Below are positions 32,569 through 42,407 of a stretch of 64,000 nucleotides of DNA, one piece after another (position 1 is the stretch's first letter; the number at the start of each line of letters is the position of its first letter). This DNA comes from Methanolobus sp. (lineage in GTDB: Archaea; Halobacteriota; Methanosarcinia; Methanosarcinales; Methanosarcinaceae). The stretch covers positions 170,338-234,337 of the forward strand of contig NZ_JADQBY010000002.1 of assembly GCF_016278385.1 (NCBI RefSeq). The letters are read 5' to 3'. The notes beneath the pieces are model-generated. The model was not told the origin of the DNA. It did not search any database and worked only from the letters and a program-made list of their open reading frames with translations. The position numbers were made by a program, and so were the translations under genes.

Positions 32569-33312
32569 ATGCAAGTGGAAGAGTACCTCAATAAGATCGC
32601 AGAAAGCGAAGGTACAGTTCACTTGACACTTATCGACCCGGCATCCCAGACTCCGGAAGAGGCTGCAGAGATAGCATATGCTGCAACTCTAGGAGGAACG
32701 GATGCCATCATGGTCGGTGGTTCCACTGGAGCCGGAGGAGTAGTTCTGGATCAGACACTCCTTAAGATTAAAGAGAAGACAGACAAACCAACCATTCTGT
32801 TCCCAGGCAACGCAGCCGGTGTCAGCCGATATGCTGATGCTATATTCTTCATGAGCCTGTTGAATTCCCGTGATATCAATTTCATCACGACCAGTCAGGC
32901 AATGGGAGCGCCGCTTGTTTACAAGAGTGGTATTGAACCGATATCTATGGCTTACCTAATAGTGGAGCCTGGAGGAACGGTTGGTTGGGTAGGCGATGCC
33001 AGACTCATACCAAAACATAAGCCTGAGCTTGCAGTTGCCTATGCACTTGCAGGAAAATACCTTGGCATGCACTACACTTATCTGGAAGCAGGCTCCGGTG
33101 CTAATGCACCAGTGACTCCCGAGATGATAGGTGCGGTAAAACATGTTCTTGGAGACAACAAACTAATAGTTGGTGGCGGAATACGTGACGGTGAAACTGC
33201 AAAATTATGCGCCCTTGCAGGAGCCGACATGATCGTAACCGGAACGATTCTTGAAGAGAGTTCAAATGTCACTGCAAAGATAGAAGAGCTGGTCTCAGCT
33301 ATCAAGAAGTAA
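32569..33312 (+). CDS. Geranylgeranylglyceryl phosphate synthase
   Basis: HLTLIDPASQTPEEAAEIAYAATLGGTDAIMVGGS, LEAGSGANAPV, VGGGIRDGETA; start placed at 32569, tracked start overlaps L40e. Confidence 0.93.
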   Translation: MQVEEYLNKIAESEGTVHLTLIDPASQTPEEAAEIAYAATLGGTDAIMVGGSTGAGGVVLDQTLLKIKEKTDKPTILFPGNAAGVSRYADAIFFMSLLNSRDINFITTSQAMGAPLVYKSGIEPISMAYLIVEPGGTVGWVGDARLIPKHKPELAVAYALAGKYLGMHYTYLEAGSGANAPVTPEMIGAVKHVLGDNKLIVGGGIRDGETAKLCALAGADMIVTGTILEESSNVTAKIEELVSAIKK

Positions 33313-33317
33313 TTATT

Positions 33318-33337
33318 AAAGGATTATCCTTTTTTTC
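33318..33337 (+). terminator. Hairpin plus T-tract after GGGP synthase
   Basis: AAAGGA-TTA-TCCTTT followed by T-run. Confidence 0.5.
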
Positions 33338-33378
33338 TAATATCTCTTCATACCAGCTGCAACATTCACGGAGGTCTG

Positions 33379-35103
33379 ATGATGCTTGAAGTATGCAATG
33401 TCGTAAAAGAGTATGAATTCAATAACGAAAATAAAAGAATTCTGGATAACATATGTTTCAATGTTGCAGACGGAGAAATCCTCGGAGTTACCGGGAAAAG
33501 CGGATGCGGCAAAACCACCATTTTAAAAATACTCAGAGGACTTGAGGATTTTGATTCCGGTTATTTCAAACTTGATGGGGAAAGAATCGAGCCAAATGCA
33601 GGAAAAGATAAACAGAAATTTCTTGCACGCAAAAGTGCAATACACCTTCAGCGCAATTTTGGGCTCTGGAACGGACCTGCAATTGAGAATATAATTCGCA
33701 AGCTGAATTTCCTGATAGAAGGTCACGAAGGACTCCCAGAACCTGATGACCTCAACTATGATGAGTTATACGAAGAAGCCATGTATTACATGCGTCTTGT
33801 AGGACTTGAGAACAAGGCAAAGCATTCTGCAAACCTTCTGAGCGGTGGAGAGAAGCAAAGACTCATACTTGCACGCCAGCTTGCAGCAAAACCAAGACTT
33901 TTACTTCTGGATGAACCTGTGACCATGACCGGTCCCGGCACAAAACAGGACATGCTTGATCTCATTAAGAACATCAAGACAGAACTGAACATCCCTATTA
34001 TCATCGTTTCACACCTCCCTGAAGTCCATCTATACCTTGCAGACAGGGTCGCATACCTGGAAGAAGGCAAGATCATTGAGATTGGCGAAGCTGAAAACGT
34101 ACTGAAACATTTCCTGAAGGATATCGAAGAACAGGTTCCACTTACCGACAAGGCAGATAATGACCCGATAATAAAGGTAACAGGACTCTCAAACCGTTTT
34201 GTCCTTTTGAGGGTAGGAGAAGTGCTAAAGTTTGAAGACCTTTCACTTGACATCAACAAAGGAGATATTACTGCACTTATCGGACCTTCCGGTGCAGGAA
34301 AGACAATACTTCTGAAGATGATAGCTGGCCTCAGGATACCAAAAGAAGGAGATATCAGTTATTTGCATGATGGAAACTGGATGAACATCACCGACTTTAC
34401 CCTCCAACGCATGGACCTGCGCAGGAAGATGAGCATCATGCATCAGGAGTTCACACTTTCGCCCCATTCTACCATCAGAGACCAAATGGCATTCAAACTG
34501 CGTCTTAAAGGTGAAAGATCACTTGATTATGCCCGACAAAAGGCTGCAGAACTTGGTATATCGGATGAAGTACTTGATACACTTTACAGGATAACTGAAG
34601 TTAACGAAGAAGAGAAAGACAAGACGCTTCGGGAAATAAACCAGTCCATTGAAGTATATTCCAAGCTATTCCCACAGATCACAAGAGAGGATGTCGATGA
34701 GCATGCTGTCGAGATATTTGGAGCTCTTGACCTTCCACTTTCAATACTCGATAAAACCCCTTACCAGATAAGCGGCGGAGAACATGTTAGAGCATATATT
34801 GCACTGGCACTTGTATCACGCCCTGAAATACTGATCCTTGACGAGCCATTCGGTGACCTTGACCCGGTCACCCTCAGAGATGTTACAAACTCCCTGAAGA
34901 AGATTAATCAGAAATTTGGTACAAGCATCATATTTGTAAGTCATCACATGGACTTTGTAAAGGAAGCTGCAAACAGAGCCATTCTTATTGATAAAGCAAA
35001 GATAATCATGGATGGCAAACCGGATGATGTATGCAGCAAACTCATTGAAATGAGTAATGCAAAGTACCTTGAGCATGATATCAGTGAACTGACTGGGAAT
35101 TGA
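33379..35103 (+). CDS. atwA: Methyl-coenzyme M reductase activation component A2-like protein, tandem ABC ATPase
   Basis: Two ABC cassettes (GKSGCGKTT / GPSGAGKT; LLSGGEKQR / QISGGEHVR), methanogen A2-type architecture. Confidence 0.85.
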   Translation: MMLEVCNVVKEYEFNNENKRILDNICFNVADGEILGVTGKSGCGKTTILKILRGLEDFDSGYFKLDGERIEPNAGKDKQKFLARKSAIHLQRNFGLWNGPAIENIIRKLNFLIEGHEGLPEPDDLNYDELYEEAMYYMRLVGLENKAKHSANLLSGGEKQRLILARQLAAKPRLLLLDEPVTMTGPGTKQDMLDLIKNIKTELNIPIIIVSHLPEVHLYLADRVAYLEEGKIIEIGEAENVLKHFLKDIEEQVPLTDKADNDPIIKVTGLSNRFVLLRVGEVLKFEDLSLDINKGDITALIGPSGAGKTILLKMIAGLRIPKEGDISYLHDGNWMNITDFTLQRMDLRRKMSIMHQEFTLSPHSTIRDQMAFKLRLKGERSLDYARQKAAELGISDEVLDTLYRITEVNEEEKDKTLREINQSIEVYSKLFPQITREDVDEHAVEIFGALDLPLSILDKTPYQISGGEHVRAYIALALVSRPEILILDEPFGDLDPVTLRDVTNSLKKINQKFGTSIIFVSHHMDFVKEAANRAILIDKAKIIMDGKPDDVCSKLIEMSNAKYLEHDISELTGN

Positions 35104-35256
35104 TTTTTTAGATTATATTCTTTTTTATTTTATTTCCTTTTTTAGTTTGCCTGACATTTTGTGATTTTAACACTAAACTTGACGGTGTCAAGCCAGGCAT
35201 ATCCCAGAATAAGATATTTATTGTAACACAGGATAATTAATCACTGGAGATTTAAA

Positions 35257-35604
35257 ATGAAAGACGTTTCAGATATCACAGAAATCATGAAAAAGGTTGG
35301 TCTTTTTGGAATCGGTTTGTGGGCATTGACAGAAGAGAAGATACAGGACATTGCCGACGACCTTATCGAGAATGGGGAAATCAAAAAAGAAGAGGGTAAG
35401 AAATTTGTTCGTGAGGTTATCGACGAACAAAAGAAACAGAAGGAAGAAATTGAGAAAAAAATCTCATCAAAAGTACAAGATACCTTCAGCAAAGCTGATG
35501 TTGCTACAAAAGATGAGGTCCAGGAACTCAAAGATATAATTAAAAGTCTCGAGGAAAAGATAGAAAAACTCGTTGGCTCTGATGATGAGGAGAAGGATGT
35601 TTAA
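35257..35604 (+). CDS. Small coiled-coil, phasin-like protein
   Basis: Hydrophobic N-terminus MKKVGLFGIGLWALTEEKIQDIADDLIENGEIKKEEGKKFV then Lys/Glu-rich coiled coil. Confidence 0.65.
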   Translation: MKDVSDITEIMKKVGLFGIGLWALTEEKIQDIADDLIENGEIKKEEGKKFVREVIDEQKKQKEEIEKKISSKVQDTFSKADVATKDEVQELKDIIKSLEEKIEKLVGSDDEEKDV

Positions 35605-35664
35605 CCCTAAAACGGAGGAATAAACTTTAGCAAAAGCGACAACCTCTTTCTGCTTTTTTCAAAG

Positions 35665-36225
35665 ATGCTTTATTCTTTGATATATGAACAGACAGGAGGG
35701 AATCCGGATGCACCATTGGATGAATGGAGCATTCATCCACCCTCACCCTGCACAGGAGATATACTGGATATAGAAGGAAAAACAAATCCCGGTGAAACTA
35801 TAGGAATGGCAGTTTCATTCACAATATACACCCCGGTCATTGATAATGAATATAGATACGTATTCAAAAATATCAGAATACCCGGAGGAAGTAACAGTTT
35901 TCTGGTAAGATCACAAAAAGTCGATGATCTGAACTTTATCGTTCATATGTTCGTGGATTTTAAGCGTAGCTTTGACGCCGAGGGCGGAATCGCTGAATTC
36001 TTCGAAAAGAACGTTCCAGCCGGAAACTATGAGATCGTAGTTGAGGGAAACGCACAGGACGGTGAAAAGGAAGTAAAGATCGATTTTGTAGCTACCCAGA
36101 CTATCAAGGCAGACGAAGAGGGCAATTTTTATCATAAATATGATACCAGTGCACTGCCTGATGGGGAGTTCACTGTGAAGATAGGAGACAGTAAAAAAAT
36201 AATCACATTAATGCCTGCTAATTAA
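35665..36225 (+). CDS. Hypothetical beta-rich protein; N-terminus uncertain
   Basis: 186 aa ORF; beta-sandwich character; ggagg RBS-like sequence ~45 nt upstream of the tracked ATG. Confidence 0.55.
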   Translation: MLYSLIYEQTGGNPDAPLDEWSIHPPSPCTGDILDIEGKTNPGETIGMAVSFTIYTPVIDNEYRYVFKNIRIPGGSNSFLVRSQKVDDLNFIVHMFVDFKRSFDAEGGIAEFFEKNVPAGNYEIVVEGNAQDGEKEVKIDFVATQTIKADEEGNFYHKYDTSALPDGEFTVKIGDSKKIITLMPAN

Positions 36226-36251
36226 AGACAAAAATTGAACAATAAAGGAAA

Positions 36252-36272
36252 AAAGGGAATCACAGTCCCTTT
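36252..36272. terminator. Convergent-gene hairpin
   Basis: AAAGGGA-N7-TCCCTTT between convergent genes ending at 36225 and 36260. Confidence 0.4.
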
Positions 36273-36529
36273 GCAATCATAAGTTTTATGAAATCTATGG
36301 ATTCCATTACAGGTACGCTGTCTATCACACAGACATCCGACCATGGAATATTGAATTCTGCATACGCTTCTGAGCTTTCTGCCTCATAGAGAATGAAATA
36401 CCTGCCCCCATTGAGGTCTACCCACTGGTTAATTACATTAATACCTGCAGGTGGTCTTAAATTCTTAAAATGTTCAATTACCTTTTCACTATCATGGGGA
36501 TCCCATGAGCTTATATCAAAAAATAACAT
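36260..36529 (-). CDS. DUF3303-like small protein
   Basis: 89 aa, ferredoxin-like-fold pattern MLFFDISSWDPHDSEKVIEHFKNLRPPAGINVINQWVDLNGGRYFILYEAES. Confidence 0.6.
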   Translation of the reverse strand: MLFFDISSWDPHDSEKVIEHFKNLRPPAGINVINQWVDLNGGRYFILYEAESSEAYAEFNIPWSDVCVIDSVPVMESIDFIKLMIAKGL

Positions 36530-36719
36530 TCTTCCTCACTCCTCATTACTATTTTCGAACAATTTGTCAGATAGTTTCTGACTATAAACAATTTGGAGTG
36601 CTAAATTATAAAACTGTTCCTCTAAATTTTTAAATCCAGGTATTGACGATAATTTAATAATAAAGCCAGCCATAAATAATACTACATCCAAATAAAAAAA
36701 TCAAAGTACAAGGACGATT

Positions 36720-38399
36720 ATGAGACCCCGGAAACTCCATAGATATTCAATGATCAAGAGATATGGGAAGATCGTTGATGCTCTAGTTAAGTATGAATTT
36801 GGACATATTGTTGACAGGCTTGGAATCGGTAATATAAGACCTTTGAGATCAAGGATCAAAAAGCAGGAAAAAGTTATCAAAGACACCGATTCCGGGCCCA
36901 CGAAAGCCAGGTTGATGCTGGAAGAACTTGGACCTACCTACATAAAACTTGGCCAGATCCTTAGCATGCGCCAGGACCTGATACCTCCTGAATATATCAG
37001 GGAATTTTCCAAACTCCAGGATGATGTGCAGCCTTTCGGGATTGAAGAAGTAGAACATTTGATCAAGGATGAACTAGGTTCCGGTATTGATGATCTTTTT
37101 GAGTATTTTGACGAAATACCTATTGCTGCAGCTTCGATAGGCCAGGTTCACCGTGCAAAATTAATAAGTGGTGACGAAGTAGTGATCAAGGTCCAAAGAC
37201 CTGGGATCCGGAAGATCATAGAAGCAGACCTGGATATTATGTACAGTATTGCAGCTTTTGCAGAAGAACACCTGCCAGAGGCGAGGTTATATCGCCCTGT
37301 CGATATTGTAGAGGAATTTGAACGCTCTATCCATGCAGAACTTGACTACAATCAGGAAGGCAGAAATGCCGAGCACTTTGCCCGCAATTTCCAGGATCAT
37401 ACACGCATATACATCCCAAAGGTCTACTGGGACCATACCAGCATGAAAGTGTTGACCCTTGAATACATTGACGGTGTCAAAAGCAGTTCCTTTGAGGAAC
37501 TTGAAAGAATGGAAGTCGATAGAAAAGAAATAGCCATCGATGTGCTGAATGCATTTATGAAGCAGGTATATGATGACGGATTCTTCCATGCAGACCTCCA
37601 TCCTGGAAATATTTTCATAATGAAAGATGGCAGGATAGCACTTCTGGACTTTGGAATGGCAGGATTTCTTTCCTACGATATGCGCAATTTGCTCATTGAT
37701 GAACTTATTGCCATTACAAGAGGTGATACTGCACTATATATTGAGCTTTTAAGAGACCTTGGTTCAATAGAAGACGAAGTAGATACGGCATTGCTTAAGA
37801 TCGACGTTGATCACCTACTATACAAATACTACGGAAGGCCACTCAGGCAACTTAACACCGCACAAATAATGGAAGAAATGATCAATCTGCTGAGAAAATA
37901 CCAGGTAAAGGTTCCGACCAATGTTGCACTATTATCAAAAGGCGCAATGACCATTGAGGGTTTTAGCAGCATCATGGACCCGCAGATCAATCTGACAATT
38001 GTAGCAGAGCCTTTTGCAAAGAAAGCAATAAAGGATCGTATTCGTCTCACTAACATTGCAGGCAGTGCGTATAGAGATATTAGCAACTGGTCACGTGTCC
38101 TTCACAGAGCACCCATGAAGATATCCCACATACTTGATATCGCAGAAAGGGGCTACCTGAATTTGCGGTTCGAGCACCATGGTTTTGATAGAATAGTTGC
38201 TGAAATAGATGCTGCAAGCAACCGCCTTGCCTTCAGTCTTATCATTTCAGCCATAATCGTGGGCTCTTCCCTGATAATACAAACAGGAATGGAACCCCAT
38301 ATATGGGGGGTTCCGTTAATGGGCGTCATTGGTTTTCTGATGGCAGGGTTTTTGGGAATGTGGCTGGTAGTATACATTCTTCGAACGGGAAGAATATAA
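36720..38399 (+). CDS. UbiB/AarF (ABC1/ADCK) atypical kinase
   Basis: LGPTYIKLGQILSMRQDLIPPEY, AAASIGQVHRAKL, VIKVQRPG, FFHADLHPGNIF, ALLDFGMAG; C-terminal TM pair. Confidence 0.93.
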   Translation: MRPRKLHRYSMIKRYGKIVDALVKYEFGHIVDRLGIGNIRPLRSRIKKQEKVIKDTDSGPTKARLMLEELGPTYIKLGQILSMRQDLIPPEYIREFSKLQDDVQPFGIEEVEHLIKDELGSGIDDLFEYFDEIPIAAASIGQVHRAKLISGDEVVIKVQRPGIRKIIEADLDIMYSIAAFAEEHLPEARLYRPVDIVEEFERSIHAELDYNQEGRNAEHFARNFQDHTRIYIPKVYWDHTSMKVLTLEYIDGVKSSSFEELERMEVDRKEIAIDVLNAFMKQVYDDGFFHADLHPGNIFIMKDGRIALLDFGMAGFLSYDMRNLLIDELIAITRGDTALYIELLRDLGSIEDEVDTALLKIDVDHLLYKYYGRPLRQLNTAQIMEEMINLLRKYQVKVPTNVALLSKGAMTIEGFSSIMDPQINLTIVAEPFAKKAIKDRIRLTNIAGSAYRDISNWSRVLHRAPMKISHILDIAERGYLNLRFEHHGFDRIVAEIDAASNRLAFSLIISAIIVGSSLIIQTGMEPHIWGVPLMGVIGFLMAGFLGMWLVVYILRTGRI

Positions 38400-38485
38400 A
38401 TTGAACAGTACATCTTAAATAGACATAGAATATAACTAATACGCCGATGACAATGGCCATCGATAACCATCTTTGAGTGAAAAAA

Positions 38486-39459
38486 TGACTGATCCAAACG
38501 TTGAGAGAAAGCTTGTCGAAATTATGCGCATTATTAGTGAAAGTGACAAGCCAGTGGGTGCGCGACTTATAGCTGATGAACTCCACAATCGCGGTTATGC
38601 AATAGGAGAACGAGCCGTAAGGTATCATTTACGTATACTGGATGAAAGAGGATTCACTAAAAAACACGGATACATCGGGCGCACTATAACTGAACGTGGA
38701 AAGAAGGAGCTTAATGATGCACTTATAAGTGATAGGTTTGGTTTTGTCATTACCAAAATTGAAGAGCTTATGTATAAAACTGACTACGACCTGGAATCAG
38801 GCAAAGGCAACGTTATTATCAATATCACGAACATAGACAAAGATGATTACGATAATGCTACGGAAATCATAAGATATGCAATGGATCATGGTGCGACCAT
38901 CAGCCCAAGAGTAGGGATAATTGAAGAGGACACGGACCTTGATATTTACGTGCCAGAGGGGAAAGTGGCCATTGCAACTGTGTGCAGTATTACTTTTGAC
39001 GGTTTACTTTTGAACAACGGTGTTCCCGTAGTTCCTATTTACGGCGGCCTCATGGAAATGCAAGATTATAAGCCTGCAGGTTTCCTGGACCTTATATCAT
39101 ATAGCGGGACATCCATTGATCCTATTAAGATCTTCCTCAGGCGTAAAGCAACGTCCATACTCCAAGCGATTGAAACAGGCAACGGAAACATGCTTGCAAA
39201 CGTACGTCAGATTCCGTCATCTGCAGCTCAAAAAGCAGCAGAGATACTGGAAATGGCAAAAAAAGATGACATCAGCGGTCATATTACAATTGGAGAACCT
39301 GATGAGGATGTCCTTTATGCACCCATAGAACGAGGAAAAGTAGGCATCCCTGTAATGGTAGGCATCAACTCTGTTGCTGCTGTGGAAGAAGCTGGTATCC
39401 ATGTTGACACACATCCGGTGTCAACAGTAATGGAATACAGCAAAATGAAAAAGCTTTGA
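38486..39459 (+). CDS. nrpR: NrpR-type nitrogen repressor: N-terminal wHTH plus one NRD (DUF128) domain
   Basis: ERKLVEIMRIISESDKPVGARLIADELHNRGYAIGERAVRYHLRILDERGF; NRD-like VAIATVCSITFDGLLLNNGVPVVPIYGGLMEM; likely start at or near 38473-38486. Confidence 0.85.
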
Positions 39460-39463
39460 GGAA

Positions 39464-39932
39464 CTATTCAAGTTCCGCAAGCAGATATTTATTGTTTTTG
39501 ATGGTGCTCATTATTGAAAAATAACCTCTCCCTAATTCAGTGGAGAGGATCTTATATGAATCCTTATCCATTATTCCGGCGCATTTCAATGCATGGTATA
39601 TGGACATGACATTTTTTATTTCACCATCAATCCATCTTTTTCTCTGATTGACATGAAGATTACTCCATCCTGATATTATATACATAGAACCAGTGTCTTT
39701 CAGAACCTTCTGTACCTGTTTCACCCACATGTCAGAAAAGTACCTGTTGTTTTCCTTTGAAACTTCAACGTAACCCTTCACTACGTGCTCTTCCTTGCGA
39801 TTATAGAGTTTGTGGAGGAAGGTCACCTTCTATTGCAAAAGGAGAATCTGTAATTATGAGATCTACAGAGCCATCGGGAATATAAGATATAGCTCCGGAA
39901 ATATAGTCCATGTTATAATAGACATCTTGCAT
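39464..39932 (-). pseudogene. Frameshifted and truncated DNA (amino) methyltransferase remnant
   Basis: Minus strand: MQDVYYNMDYISGAISYIPDGSVDLIITDSPFAIEGD (motif IV-like) then shift into FLHKLYNRKEEHVVKGYVEVSKENNRYFSDMWVKQVQKVLKDTGSMYIISGWSNL. Confidence 0.65.
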
Positions 39933-40154
39933 CAACAGAATACAAGTTCCAGTATATATATACGACTATGAACTATATATATTATTCGTGAAGTCACTAA
40001 ACTTTTTTAACTCCCGCAATATTGAACTCTTGATCCGCCGCATAGAAGAGAGAGAGACATGGCAAAAGTACGGAAAATAGCCAACTCTTTTTATATTGCT
40101 TAAAGTGAAAAATAACTAATGTGTGGGATTTGTCAAGTTTCTGCCGAGTTTAAG

Positions 40155-40166
40155 CCGTGGAAACGG
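40155..40166. promoter_or_regulatory. Candidate operator upstream of amtB
   Basis: CCGT-GGAA-ACGG inverted repeat. Confidence 0.25.
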
Positions 40167-40301
40167 ATAACTTTGTAGGAAAATTAGAATATAAACTAAT
40201 ATAACACGCTAAGTTACCGAATAAAAACAATTAGTTTAAATAATATGAAGTCTACACATAGAATCCGCCTTCCTATAGAGGCAAAAACAAAGGTGTTACT
40301 C

Positions 40302-41714
40302 ATGTATGGAATATCACAGAAACTCAATTACAAGATGATCTGGCAGGCTTTACTGCTAATGAGCGTCATATCTATGCTATTTATAGTTCCTGCATCAGCA
40401 GGAACAGTTGAAGAAAACAGCGAATCAATTGCAAACCTCCAGACTGCACTTACGGTCTTGTGGTTGATTATTGCAGGTGCAATAGTATTTCTGATGCATG
40501 CAGGTTTCTCACTTGTTGAGATAGGCCTGACACGTACAAAGAACACAGCCAACATTCTCATGAAGAACTTCATGACAATATGTCTTGGTATCGTAGTATA
40601 CTGGGCAGTCGGCTGGGGAATCATGTACGGTGCTGATTTTGCAGGTCTTATAGGTATTGACCAGTTCTTCCTGGTTGGTGCTGACAATGCACTATGGAAC
40701 AGCTGGTGGTTCCAGATGGTCTTCGCAGCAACCGGTGCAACAATTGTTTCCGGTGCAATGGCTGAGAGGACTGACTTTAAGGCATATCTTGTTTACACAG
40801 TATTTATGGTAGCACTCATCTACCCTGTATACGGACACTGGGTATGGAGTGGTGCAGGAATACTCACAAGCGGATTCCTCGTAGACTCAATCGGTGCATC
40901 TTTCCATGACTTTGCAGGATCTGGTGTTGTACACTCAATTGGTGGATACTCCGCTCTTGCAGGTGTATTAATTGTAGGTGCAAGAATTGGAAAGTTCAAG
41001 AACGGCAAGGCAATACCAATACCAGGTCACAGCCTTCCACTGGCATTCCTCGGTACCATTATACTGGCATTCGGCTGGGTAGGATTCAACGGTGGCAGCA
41101 CCCTTGATGGTAACGACCCATATGTTAGTATGGTAATTGTGAACACTTTCCTGGCAGCAGGTGCAGGTGCAATCATGGTCATGATCATCACCTGGATGAA
41201 GACCGGAAAGCCTGACCCATCCCTTACTGCAAACGGAATGCTTGCAGGTCTTGTAGCAATCACAGCACCCTGTGGTGCAGTTACTAACTGGGCAGCGATT
41301 GTCATTGGCCTTGTAGCTGGAATCATAGTATACGCAGGAGTAATGTTCAATGAAAACACGCTTAAGGTGGATGACCCTGTGGGTGCAATCGCAGTACATG
41401 GATACTGTGGTACCTGGGGACTTATCGCAGTAGGTATCTTTGCACTCGGGCAGGGCGAAGGTTCAATGCTGGCAGATGCAGCATATACATCAGCCGGAGC
41501 AGGACTACTCTACGGTGGATATCAACAGTTCCTAATTCAGGTAGTCGGTGCAATACTCAGTATAGTCTGGGCATTTGGTATCTCATTCATAATCTTCAAG
41601 GTACTCGACTGGACAATAGGACTTCGTGTATCTGCAGAACACGAAATTGCAGGACTGGACATTGTAGAACACGGAATCAGCGCATACCCAGAATTCATGA
41701 TTCAGGAGGAGTGA
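40302..41714 (+). CDS. amtB: Ammonium transporter
   Basis: AGFSLVEIGLTRTKNTANILMKN, DFAGSGVVHSIGG, AFGWVGFNGGS, DDPVGAIAVHGYCGTWG; likely ATG 40302 within tracked ORF 40245. Confidence 0.95.
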   Translation: MYGISQKLNYKMIWQALLLMSVISMLFIVPASAGTVEENSESIANLQTALTVLWLIIAGAIVFLMHAGFSLVEIGLTRTKNTANILMKNFMTICLGIVVYWAVGWGIMYGADFAGLIGIDQFFLVGADNALWNSWWFQMVFAATGATIVSGAMAERTDFKAYLVYTVFMVALIYPVYGHWVWSGAGILTSGFLVDSIGASFHDFAGSGVVHSIGGYSALAGVLIVGARIGKFKNGKAIPIPGHSLPLAFLGTIILAFGWVGFNGGSTLDGNDPYVSMVIVNTFLAAGAGAIMVMIITWMKTGKPDPSLTANGMLAGLVAITAPCGAVTNWAAIVIGLVAGIIVYAGVMFNENTLKVDDPVGAIAVHGYCGTWGLIAVGIFALGQGEGSMLADAAYTSAGAGLLYGGYQQFLIQVVGAILSIVWAFGISFIIFKVLDWTIGLRVSAEHEIAGLDIVEHGISAYPEFMIQEE

Positions 41715-41719
41715 TTTAA

Positions 41720-42058
41720 ATGATGAAGATCGAAGCAATCATAAGGCCAACAAAGATCCACGAAGTCAAGGATGCACTTGATGAAGCAGGATTTGAGAGT
41801 ATTACCGTAACTGATGTGAAAGGCCGCGGTAAGCAGAAGGGCGTAATGCAGCAGTGGAGAGGACGCAAGTACTGTGTCGACCTGCTGCCAAAGATCAAGA
41901 TGGAAATGGTAGTCAATGATGACAGCGTTGACAAAGCGGTTGACGTCATCATGAAGACCGCAGCAACCGGTTCTATCGGCGACGGTAAGATATTTGTTTA
42001 CCCTGTGACCAAGATCATCAGGATCCGCACAGGAGAAACGGACGAAGAAGCAATTTAA
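41720..42058 (+). CDS. glnK: PII nitrogen regulatory protein GlnK
   Basis: MMKIEAIIRPTKIHEVKDALDEAGFESITVTDVKGRGKQKG...TGSIGDGKIFVYPV; directly downstream of amtB. Confidence 0.95.
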   Translation: MMKIEAIIRPTKIHEVKDALDEAGFESITVTDVKGRGKQKGVMQQWRGRKYCVDLLPKIKMEMVVNDDSVDKAVDVIMKTAATGSIGDGKIFVYPVTKIIRIRTGETDEEAI

Positions 42059-42407
42059 GTGCTTTCTTCCTTTTTTATTTTTATTTTTATTTATTTGAAA
42101 GAACAATCACAGCGAGCCCCGGAAATTCAATATACCTATTGCACAGGATTCTGCAAGTCCAGTTGTCAAATTATATAGTGCTTCCATAGTTTTTCGGGGC
42201 TCTTCCCTAACTACATTTTTGCATTACGTTTTTTATTTTGAAGTAATGGATATTGGGAATGGGAACGGGAGCAAAACGTAGGCATATGGAAAAACATCAT
42301 GATTCAGACCTAATTGTCAAATCAGGAGAAGCGATCTAAATCGGCAGATAGAAGTCCATAAAACAGCACAACTCTAATATATAATCCATTGTATAATAAA
42401 CCGAGAG

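Noticed and set aside
33654-33668. Extra copy of the IS-end-like motif (CAATTTTGGGCTCTGG)
   Set aside because: Lies within the conserved atwA coding sequence and matches only partly; likely coincidence.
42175-42240. TTTTTCGGGGCTCTTCCCTAACTAC, IS-terminus-like sequence downstream of glnK
   Set aside because: No partner repeat or transposase fragment recognised nearby; too weak to call.
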